From: an uncultured Ignavibacteriota bacterium
GTDB lineage: Bacteria; Bacteroidota; Ignavibacteria; Tepidaquicellales; Tepidaquicellaceae
Reading direction: 5' to 3'
NCBI GenBank assembly: GCA_903901375.1
Contig: CAIUQV010000517.1
Location: 1-7,947 of the forward strand
DNA length: 7,947 nucleotides
This document shows, piece after piece, positions 1 through 5,596 of the stretch. Both the position numbers and the translations under genes were made by a program. Below the pieces are notes generated by a model. The model made no database searches. It was not told where the DNA came from and saw only the letters and a program-made list of their open reading frames with translations. Position 1 is the first letter of the stretch. Each line of letters begins with the position of its first letter.

Positions 1-1044
1 CAGGAAACCAGCGACCTCATCGCCATCTGGTACGGAAAAAAACTCTCCAAAGACGAAGCCCGCGAAAAAACCGGAATACAAAACATAGTATGGCTCTCAA
101 ACTTCGACGCCATCTTCCGAAACCTAATCACAGACGCCGAAAACATATACATAAACTCAAACGAACACAAACGCGCAGTAATCGAAACACAAACACGCGC
201 CGCACGATTCATAAACAAATGCAAAGAAGAATACCCCCTCCACAACTACCACCGCCTCGCACCCGTAATAAACAAACTCCGAATGATAAAATCAAAAGAA
301 GAAATAGAAATGATGCAGCACGCCTGCAACCTCACAGAAAAAGGTTTCCGCCGCGTACTAAACTTCTTAAAACCCGGAGTAATGGAATACGAAGTCGAAG
401 CAGAATTCGTACACGAATTCACACGCAACGGCGGAGGCTTTGCAGACTACGCACCAATCATAGCATCCGGCAAAAGTGCCTGCGTACTTCACTACATCGA
501 AAACGACAAACCCTGCAAAGACGGAGACGTACTATTAATAGACACAGGCGCAGCAGTAAACAACTACAACGCCGATATGACAAGAGCAATACCCGTAAAC
601 GGAAGATTCACAAAAAGACAAAAGAAAGTTTACAACGCCGTACTAAACGTAATGAAAACCACCACTGCAATGGTAACAAAAGGCGGCATCTGGAAAGACA
701 TACAAAAAGCCACAGAAGAAAATATGGAACGCGAACTGATAAACCTCAAACTCCTCAAAATGAGCGACATCAAAAAACAAGACCCAAGCTGGCCTGCATT
801 CAAAAAATACTTTATGCACAACGTCTCTCACTTCCTCGGACTCGACGTACACGACGTCGGATACTTCCAAACACCATACAAACCCGGAATGGTATTCACA
901 GTAGAACCCGGAATATACATACTCGAAGAAGGAATCGGAATCAGACTTGAAAACAACATACTCGTAAAAGAAAAAGGCAACTTTGATTTAATGAGAAACA
1001 TTCCGCTCGAAGCAGACGAAATAGAAGAAATAATGAATTCATAA
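1..1044 (+). CDS. pepP: Xaa-Pro aminopeptidase (M24B, PepP type), 5' end cut by window
   Basis: A cytosolic metallopeptidase of this family removes an N-terminal residue that precedes proline. The reading frame is open from base 1 and encodes 347 residues to the TAA at 1042-1044, so the true start lies outside the window. Residues 1 to about 90 (including IWYGKKLSKDEAREKTGI) fit the end of the AMP_N domain; the pita-bread catalytic domain runs from about residue 95. All five expected dinuclear-metal ligands are visible: Asp181 (LLIDTGA), Asp192 (NADMTR), His277 (SHFLGLDVHD), Glu302 (VEPGIY) and Glu317 (IRLEN). The family is usually about 430-470 residues, so roughly 90-120 are missing on the left. 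Codon use is very odd: only 16 of 347 sense codons end in T, none of them in the first 100, and G-ending codons other than ATG/TGG are about five. Neighbouring genes do not share this. An internal ATG at 283 is not the start, since family homology begins earlier. Confidence 0.93.
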   Translation, partial: QETSDLIAIWYGKKLSKDEAREKTGIQNIVWLSNFDAIFRNLITDAENIYINSNEHKRAVIETQTRAARFINKCKEEYPLHNYHRLAPVINKLRMIKSKEEIEMMQHACNLTEKGFRRVLNFLKPGVMEYEVEAEFVHEFTRNGGGFADYAPIIASGKSACVLHYIENDKPCKDGDVLLIDTGAAVNNYNADMTRAIPVNGRFTKRQKKVYNAVLNVMKTTTAMVTKGGIWKDIQKATEENMERELINLKLLKMSDIKKQDPSWPAFKKYFMHNVSHFLGLDVHDVGYFQTPYKPGMVFTVEPGIYILEEGIGIRLENNILVKEKGNFDLMRNIPLEADEIEEIMNS

Positions 1045-1054
1045 TTTAGTAAAA

Positions 1055-1081
1055 AGGGGTTTTGCCAAAAGCAGAACCCCT
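1055..1081. terminator. Hairpin terminator between convergent genes
   Basis: An 11-bp stem (AGGGGTTTTGC with GCAGAACCCCT, one G-T type imperfection) encloses the 5-nt loop CAAAA. On the minus strand the stem is followed by TTTTT (complement of 1051-1055), a good intrinsic terminator for the membrane-protein gene ending at 1089. On the plus strand the tail is the weaker ATTATTATTA, so it may also end pepP transcription 11 bp after its stop codon. Confidence 0.75.
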
Positions 1082-1088
1082 ATTATTA

Positions 1089-1469
1089 TTAACTCAGCGT
1101 AAGCGCAAGAATATGCAACCCAAGACCGATAACTATCACACCAGTAAGCGCCATTACTTTAAATGACTTTTCCCTTAGAAATATCACCTGCTCAATCAAT
1201 CTTCCAAGCCAGAACAAAAGCACCCCAACCAGAATTGCATCTCCCAGTACAGAATACATAATGTCTGCTCTGAACAAAACAATAATAAACCCTACCGAAA
1301 TGAAAACATAAATCATTCTAAGATTTAGAATCTGAAGTGTCGCACGATTATAGTAAGAAATCTTTTGCAGGTCGTGCTTCCAGTCGAAAAGTTTCCAGAA
1401 AAACAAATGCAGAATACCAAAACAGATATTAAATATCCCGCAGGATATTACGAAAAACTCTCTCCCCAT
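1089..1469 (-). CDS. Small integral membrane protein, four predicted helices, function unknown
   Basis: This encodes 126 residues from ATG at 1467-1469 to TAA at 1089-1091. I do not recognise a named family. Four hydrophobic stretches are visible at about residues 5-25, 52-67, 71-88 and 105-124, so nearly the whole protein lies in the membrane. Between helices 1 and 2 is a polar, aromatic-rich loop (WKLFDWKHDLQKIS, then NRATLQILNLR) with the charged and aromatic residues one expects of a conserved loop. His21 and His119 sit inside helices, and Glu93 follows helix 3. The leader has no Shine-Dalgarno sequence, only ATAAAGT before the ATG. The gene stands alone, converges on pepP and ends at a good terminator. 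Codon use is T-rich and ordinary for the window, unlike pepP. A transport or electron-transfer role would be a guess. Confidence 0.8.
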   Translation of the reverse strand: MGREFFVISCGIFNICFGILHLFFWKLFDWKHDLQKISYYNRATLQILNLRMIYVFISVGFIIVLFRADIMYSVLGDAILVGVLLFWLGRLIEQVIFLREKSFKVMALTGVIVIGLGLHILALTLS

Positions 1470-1506
1470 ACTTTATGAATAATTTTATATATTTATTAAA
1501 ACACTA

Positions 1507-1523
1507 AAACATTAATAATGTTT
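1507..1523. promoter_or_regulatory. 17-nt perfect palindrome, possible operator
   Basis: AAACATTA-A-TAATGTTT is a perfect inverted repeat with a one-base centre. It lies 38 bp upstream of the ATG of the membrane-protein gene (reading minus), where a promoter or operator is expected. In AT-rich DNA such a palindrome can arise by chance, so the regulatory role is inference. Confidence 0.3.
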
Positions 1524-1597
1524 CATAAATGGTAAATTAATGACCATTAAGTAAATATATTAAGATAGACTAATTTTCATTTGATTTGCACAAAACA

Positions 1598-1630
1598 GAA
1601 AACACCTCGAAGGGTTTACGAGGTGTTTTC
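1598..1630. terminator. Strong terminator-like hairpin with no obvious gene to end
   Basis: GAAAACACCTCG (1598-1609) pairs perfectly with CGAGGTGTTTTC (1619-1630), giving a 12-bp stem with the 9-nt loop AAGGGTTTA. T-rich tails exist on both strands (GTTTTCTAG on plus, GTTTTCTGTTTTG on minus). It lies between two divergent genes, so neither annotated gene should need a terminator here. It may end a short unannotated transcript, insulate the two promoters, or be a relic of a lost gene. Confidence 0.65.
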
Positions 1631-1789
1631 TAGTCTTATCGGTTATGGAATTTTCAAGTTATATTATTTATATGGGAGTTTACAAAGAATATAATTCCAT
1701 TTATTCTTATTATCAATAATATCCTCAATTTGCGTGCCAGAGAGAAACGCTGATTTTAGGAAATATTTCAATACTAATACTCTAAAAAA

Positions 1790-1838
1790 GAAACGAACGT
1801 TTCCTTTTGGAAACAGGTGTTTCCTCACTATCGTTTCC
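1790..1838 (+). promoter_or_regulatory. GTTTCC/GGAAAC repeat cluster upstream of the TlpA-like gene
   Basis: GAAACG-AA-CGTTTC (1790-1803) is a perfect 14-nt palindrome. It overlaps a second hairpin, GTTTCC-TTTT-GGAAAC (1799-1814), and the two structures cannot form together. Two more direct copies of GTTTCC follow at 1819-1824 and 1833-1838, and another GAAACG lies at 1744-1749. The cluster ends 56 bp before the chosen ATG of the TlpA-like gene, so it could be an operator array or an alternating leader RNA structure. This role is inferred. Confidence 0.3.
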
Positions 1839-1894
1839 TTTTCTTCATAGTGTTTTTAATTTATAAGCTTTATTTTAATTTAAATAGTAAACAA

Positions 1895-3127
1895 ATGAAA
1901 AATATAATTTATATAGTATTACTGATTTCACTGGTTCTTTCTTCATGCGGAAAACATTCACCTACATTATCTAAAGGAACTTGGAGAGGAAATATACAAC
2001 TGAACGAAAATACTTTAGAATCCCAAATGCCGTTCTTGTTTACCTGGAATAAAACAAACGACGGGAAAGAAGAAATTATAATAATAAACGCAGAAGAGAA
2101 AATACCTGTAAATGAAATTTCATATTCTCAGGATTCTGTTTTTATAAAACTGCCAGTTTTCAAGGATGAAATTAAAGCAAGAATAATATCAAAAGATTCA
2201 ATAGCAGGATTATATTATCACACAGGATCAAGAAGTAAATACACTATGCCTTTTTATGCTATAGCTGGTAAAGAGATAAGATTCGGAGGCGAAATTGTAC
2301 CGCCTATTGCAAATATAAGCGGAAGATGGGAAACTACAGTTGCTCCTGGTGATTCTGCAGAATACAAAATTGTAGGTGAATTCAAGCAAACAGGTAACAA
2401 ACTTACAGGAACATTTCTTACAACCGCCGGTGATCATAGATACCTTGACGGATTAGTATCAGGAAATAAAATGAAACTTTCATCAGTAGACGGAAATCAC
2501 ACATTACTTATAACTGCGGACATAACCAAAGATGGTAAGCTTGAAAACGGATTGTTAATCGGAGGACCAAAATGGAAAGAACGATGGATAGCAATAAAGA
2601 ACGAAAACTTCAAACTTCCTGAACCCGAAACAATTACGAAGATAAAAGAAGGAACGGGAGTGATAGATTTCACATTCGCTGATTTGGCGGGTAAAAGAAT
2701 CAGCTTAAGCGATGAAAAGTACAAAGGAAAACCAGTAATAGTACAGCTGATGGGTTCCTGGTGTCCGAACTGCATGGATGAAACAAGATTTTTCAATGAA
2801 TTGTATCCGAAATATAATCCTGCCGGATTACAGATTATCGGACTGAGTTTTGAGACTAACAACTTTGACGAATCAAAAGAAAGAATTGAAAGATTTGTTA
2901 AGCAGCTAAATGCAAAATACGATTTTCTTTACGCAGGTGAGGTTGGAAAGAACATTAGCGAAACTCTTCCATTCATAGAAAAACTGAATGGTTATCCCAC
3001 GACACTATACCTGAACAGAGACCATAAAATCGTGAAAGTTTACACGGGTTTTTCCGGTCCGGGAACAGGAGAGCACTATACGAGGACCAAAGAGGAAATC
3101 ATTAAAACTATTGAAAGTTTACTTTAA
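1895..3127 (+). CDS. TlpA-like thiol-disulfide lipoprotein with CPNC active site
   Basis: This is a 410-residue envelope protein with a C-terminal TlpA/peroxiredoxin-like thioredoxin domain. Proteins of this type act in periplasmic thiol reduction or cytochrome maturation; the substrate here is unknown. The start is ATG at 1895: it begins a lipoprotein signal (MKNIIYIVLLISLVLSSC) with lipobox LSSC and lipidated Cys18. The frame runs upstream to a GTG at 1817, but that extension is not signal-like. Residues about 25-240 form a beta-rich region seen in Bacteroidota TlpA-like proteins, including TGTFLTTAGDHRYLDG and GGPKWKERWIAI. The thioredoxin domain covers about 255-410, with WCPNC (Cys290 and Cys293), the cis-proline at Pro368 (GYPTT) and the family motif FSGPGTGEHY. 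The leader has no Shine-Dalgarno sequence. A gene for a cysteine-less thioredoxin-fold protein lies 75 bp downstream on the same strand. The fold and lipidation are secure; the precise pathway is not. Confidence 0.9.
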   Translation: MKNIIYIVLLISLVLSSCGKHSPTLSKGTWRGNIQLNENTLESQMPFLFTWNKTNDGKEEIIIINAEEKIPVNEISYSQDSVFIKLPVFKDEIKARIISKDSIAGLYYHTGSRSKYTMPFYAIAGKEIRFGGEIVPPIANISGRWETTVAPGDSAEYKIVGEFKQTGNKLTGTFLTTAGDHRYLDGLVSGNKMKLSSVDGNHTLLITADITKDGKLENGLLIGGPKWKERWIAIKNENFKLPEPETITKIKEGTGVIDFTFADLAGKRISLSDEKYKGKPVIVQLMGSWCPNCMDETRFFNELYPKYNPAGLQIIGLSFETNNFDESKERIERFVKQLNAKYDFLYAGEVGKNISETLPFIEKLNGYPTTLYLNRDHKIVKVYTGFSGPGTGEHYTRTKEEIIKTIESLL

Positions 3128-3147
3128 TTTATTGATATTAAAGTGAG

Positions 3148-3179
3148 GAAAGCCCAAGGAACATAAAAAGGGGTTTTTC
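3148..3179 (+). terminator. Possible weak terminator after the TlpA-like gene
   Basis: GAAAGCCC (3148-3155) can pair with GGGTTTTTC (3171-3179) through three C-G pairs, one G-U, three A-U and a closing G-C, with one bulged U. The right arm contains TTTTT. The stem is imperfect and the loop is long (about 15 nt), so read-through into the next gene at 3203 is plausible. Confidence 0.35.
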
Positions 3180-3202
3180 AGTATAAAAGTATATAACAAA
3201 TT

Positions 3203-3682
3203 ATGAAAGCAAGAATTTTTAGTCTGATAATATTACTTTTTACGGCTGTAATGCTGAATGCACAAACAACATTCAGTGACGGTCTTACAAAAGCTAAATC
3301 ACAGAACAAAAAGATAGTTGTTAACATATATTCAGAAACAGACACCTGGTCGCAAAAGATGGATCAGGTATATTCAAATTCTACTATAAGCAGTTACGTA
3401 AATGCAAACTTTGTTTATGTAAAACTTAACGCTATGGGAAGTGACAAGGTGAAATACGGAGGGAAAGAATACACATCTGCATCGCTTGCTAAGTATTTCG
3501 GAGCAACCGGTTATCCCACTCACGTATTTCTGGGACCAGACGGTTCGTTGCTGAAGTTTACTTACAACGGAGAAACCGTAAGTGCATTCTCTGGTTATTT
3601 AGAAGTGAATGACTTTGAAAAGCTATTAAAGTATTTTGCAGAAAACAAATATCAGAATACAGACCTGGGAAAAGTCCTATAG
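3203..3682 (+). CDS. Secreted thioredoxin-fold protein lacking both active-site cysteines
   Basis: This encodes 159 residues: a signal peptide (MKARIFSLIILLFTAVMLNA, cleavage likely before Gln21) and then a single thioredoxin-like domain of the Thioredoxin_7/DUF255-like kind. Fold markers are the strand KKIVVNIYS (36-44), the helix QKMDQVYSN, the strand NFVYVKLN (69-76) and the cis-proline loop GATGYPTHVFLGPDG with Pro105. Where relatives carry WCxxC before KKM, this protein reads DTWS (47-50), and the whole sequence has no cysteine at all. It therefore cannot act as a classical disulfide oxidoreductase; a chaperone, binding or structural role is more likely, but that is inference. It follows the TlpA-like gene by 75 bp and converges with coaD, their last six bases being shared. 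There is no Shine-Dalgarno sequence before the ATG. Confidence 0.82.
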   Translation: MKARIFSLIILLFTAVMLNAQTTFSDGLTKAKSQNKKIVVNIYSETDTWSQKMDQVYSNSTISSYVNANFVYVKLNAMGSDKVKYGGKEYTSASLAKYFGATGYPTHVFLGPDGSLLKFTYNGETVSAFSGYLEVNDFEKLLKYFAENKYQNTDLGKVL

Positions 3683-4171
3683 TTTTTGATTTAATTTAAG
3701 TTTGATAGTCTTTTCAACAACAGGAGGGACAAAACTGCTGATGTCACCTTTTAATTTAGACAATTCTCTAACGAGTGAAGAATTTAAATATGTGTATTTC
3801 TCATTCGGCATTAAAAACATAGTGGTTATTCCGGGAGCAAGTTTTCTGTTCGTCAAAGACATCTGAAACTCATATTCAAAATCCGATATTGCCCTTAGGC
3901 CCCTTATTATAACGTTTGCTTTTTGCTTTTTTGCAAAATCTACAAGAAGACCATTAAACATTTCAACACGAACATTTTTATATTTCTTCGTAACTTTTTT
4001 AATTAAATCACGCCGCTCTTCTTTCGTAAACAAAGGAGATTTATTAATATTAAAGGCAACTCCAACAATCACGACATCAAACAGAACAGATGCCCTCTCA
4101 ATGATATCAAGATGTCCGTTAGTTACCGGGTCAAATGTCCCGGGATATATTGCTATGTTTTTCTTAGTCAT
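3677..4171 (-). CDS. coaD: Phosphopantetheine adenylyltransferase
   Basis: CoaD transfers AMP from ATP to 4'-phosphopantetheine to give dephospho-CoA, the penultimate step of coenzyme A synthesis, in the cytosol. The 164-residue protein is the normal family length. Visible nucleotidyltransferase motifs are YPGTFDPVTNGH (9-20, containing the TxGH signature at 17-20), IIRGLRAISDFEYE (88-101) and LNSSLVREL (129-137), the counterpart of ISSSLVKE in the E. coli enzyme. The start is ATG at 4169-4171. The frame runs 13 codons further upstream, but that part lies inside rsmD and is not conserved. The start overlaps the end of rsmD by 8 nt, implying translational coupling. The gene ends in CTA TAG, shared with the converging thioredoxin-like gene, and no terminator hairpin is visible behind it. 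Confidence 0.97.
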   Translation of the reverse strand: MTKKNIAIYPGTFDPVTNGHLDIIERASVLFDVVIVGVAFNINKSPLFTKEERRDLIKKVTKKYKNVRVEMFNGLLVDFAKKQKANVIIRGLRAISDFEYEFQMSLTNRKLAPGITTMFLMPNEKYTYLNSSLVRELSKLKGDISSFVPPVVEKTIKLKLNQKL

Positions 4172-4706
4172 TGTCGTTTTGTTTAAAATCAAAAAATGTA
4201 AAAGTTGCAATTCCGACTTTCTTCTTCAAAAATATGTATTTTGAATGTATTTCCAAGGGCAAATATTTTTCTGAATGTTCGAGAATGAAAATTCCTTTAA
4301 AAGATGAAAGCAGTTCTATCATTTCGTTGTATTTGTCATAATCATAAGGAGGGTCTGCAAAGATTATATCAAAGTTCAGGTTTTTATTGTTCTTAAGATA
4401 TCTTAATGCATCATCTTTAATTATCAAACACATTTCTTCTATTCCAAGGTCTGAAACATTTCTCTTTACCGTATCGGGAAACCTGTCAACAAAACAACAC
4501 TCAGAAGCACCTCTGGATATACTCTCAATCCCAAAACTGCCGGAACCACAATAAAGGTCCAGCACCTTAATTTTGAATAAATTAAACCTGCTTGATATAA
4601 CGTTAAAAAGTGTTTCTCGTGCCCTATCGGTGGTTGGTCTGAGGTTTTTAACAGAACTTGGAACAATAATAGTCCTGCTTTTAAGAAATCCGGAAATTAC
4701 TCTCAT
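4164..4706 (-). CDS. rsmD: 16S rRNA (guanine966-N2)-methyltransferase
   Basis: RsmD methylates N2 of G966 in 16S rRNA, using S-adenosylmethionine, during assembly of the 30S subunit. The 180-residue protein has the usual length. Motifs in order: MRVISGFLKSRTI (1-13), the RNA-contacting LRPTTDRARETLFN (22-35), the SAM-binding motif VLDLYCGSGSFGIESISRGA (48-67) and the catalytic DPPY at 118-121, typical of N2-guanine/N6-adenine methyltransferases. The ATG at 4704-4706 lies 1 nt after the stop of the PilM-like gene, and the 3' end overlaps coaD by 8 nt. rsmD next to coaD is a common bacterial arrangement and supports both calls. Confidence 0.96.
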   Translation of the reverse strand: MRVISGFLKSRTIIVPSSVKNLRPTTDRARETLFNVISSRFNLFKIKVLDLYCGSGSFGIESISRGASECCFVDRFPDTVKRNVSDLGIEEMCLIIKDDALRYLKNNKNLNFDIIFADPPYDYDKYNEMIELLSSFKGIFILEHSEKYLPLEIHSKYIFLKKKVGIATFTFFDFKQNDND

Positions 4707-4707
4707 A

Positions 4708-5595
4708 CTATTTTAAACCAAAAAGCGAAGTGAAAGAAAATGGTTTCAGCGGCTCTACTCGTCCATCGTATATTAATGCTTCAGCTGAATAATCATTAAA
4801 TGGATCCGTAAGATTATACTTAAACTTCCAGTTAAAACCTTCTAACAGGTTTAATATCTTAGGACAAACATCATCACCATATAGAAAAATGTCCTGTACC
4901 TCTTCATACCCATTGAGTTTAAGGATTCTGTATATTTCTGTCTGCAAAACATCTTTTATATTATCCTTAACATAAACAGGGAGAAAAAAGCTTATTTTCC
5001 CGTTTATATAAACAGACAAATCTAATCGGTCTTTTTTACATCCAAGTGCGGCAAAATTTCTCGGAGATATTTGAGATATGTAAGAACAGGCAGAAAACAC
5101 ATCAAAATTTATGTTCGATATTTTTAAAGAGGATATTTCCGAAATGCGTTTAGTTATTTCTGCTATATTCTTGTGATAAGCAATAATAAGCGTATTCCCC
5201 AGATGGTCTAATTCTTTGTTTTCATGAACAATCCTCTGGTATGTAACTTTATAATTCTTGTAGTTTTCAGGAAAAAAGTTTGATACTTCCCAGATAAGGC
5301 TTGAATTTATATTCTCAACCTCATCTGTATAGTCAAGCGGAATGCAGCTAATATACGCAAGCCTTGAATCCAAAACGAATTTAATATTGTCAGTAAAAAT
5401 ATTATTCCGTTTAAGGTTGTTTAATATTAATTCACTGACTTCGTTAATTTTCTTGTGGTTTATTTTGGGTTCGAGATAAAAATATCTGGCATCAACGTAT
5501 TCAAGCTGATCTGCAAATTTCACAGAATTATTTTCAACCTGAAGCATCCTGATGCAGTTACCCGAATATTCTATGTACAAATCACTCAAAATCAA
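4708..5595 (-). CDS. PilM-like actin-fold protein, divergent
   Basis: This encodes 295 residues. The order of elements resembles PilM/GspL-type actin-fold proteins of type IV pilus assembly: an N-terminal strand pair (LYIEYSGNCIRMLQVENNSV, 6-25), a helix with LNNLKRNN, a strand with FVLDSRLAYISCIPLD, then INSSLIWEVSNFFPENY like the WE..xFxP motif of PilM. LIIAYHKNIAEITKRI and a second actin-like half near AALGCKKDRLDLSVYINGK (about 182-200) follow. The phosphate loops lack the usual DIGSSxxK pattern, so nucleotide binding is doubtful. It is shorter than typical PilM (about 350). The start is TTG at 5593-5595, one base after the comEA-like stop; the first ATG (Met17) would remove the first strand. 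There are no membrane helices, so it is probably cytoplasmic. pilN/O/P are not adjacent; rsmD follows after 1 nt. The family call is by eye and moderately sure. Confidence 0.62.
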   Translation of the reverse strand: MILSDLYIEYSGNCIRMLQVENNSVKFADQLEYVDARYFYLEPKINHKKINEVSELILNNLKRNNIFTDNIKFVLDSRLAYISCIPLDYTDEVENINSSLIWEVSNFFPENYKNYKVTYQRIVHENKELDHLGNTLIIAYHKNIAEITKRISEISSLKISNINFDVFSACSYISQISPRNFAALGCKKDRLDLSVYINGKISFFLPVYVKDNIKDVLQTEIYRILKLNGYEEVQDIFLYGDDVCPKILNLLEGFNWKFKYNLTDPFNDYSAEALIYDGRVEPLKPFSFTSLFGLK

Positions 5596-5596
5596 T

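Larger units (their letters stand above)
1470..1894. other. Divergent intergenic region with palindromes, no recognised gene
   Basis: This gene-free stretch of about 425 bp separates the leftward membrane-protein gene from the rightward TlpA-like gene and must hold both promoters. I see no convincing protein, tRNA or rRNA. It holds the palindrome AAACATTAATAATGTTT (1507-1523), an ATGGT/ACCAT inverted repeat just after it (about 1529-1549), a strong terminator-like hairpin (1598-1630), the 8-bp inverted repeat ATGGAATT/AATTCCAT (1645-1652 and 1693-1700), and a cluster of GTTTCC/GGAAAC elements (1790-1838). No clear -35/-10 pair or Bacteroidota-type TTTG/TAnnTTTG promoter could be assigned by eye. 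Confidence 0.6.

Noticed and set aside
90..950. A 286-codon open frame overlapping pepP on the plus strand
   Set aside because: Its first codon position is the third position of pepP codons, where T is almost absent, so TAA/TAG/TGA cannot arise. The product is a low-complexity Arg/Thr/Asn/His/Lys string with no fold signs. It is a by-product of pepP codon bias.
1817..1894. GTG-started N-terminal extension of the TlpA-like protein
   Set aside because: The ATG at 1895 begins a textbook lipoprotein signal with lipobox; the extension would bury it and lies in the repeat-rich leader.
4172..4210. 13-codon N-terminal extension of coaD
   Set aside because: It lies inside the end of rsmD, is not conserved in CoaD, and the ATG at 4171 gives the normal family length with the nucleotide-binding motif near the N-terminus.
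4466..4666. Minus-strand open frame inside rsmD
   Set aside because: It is out of frame within the conserved SAM-binding region of rsmD and has no independent coding signs.
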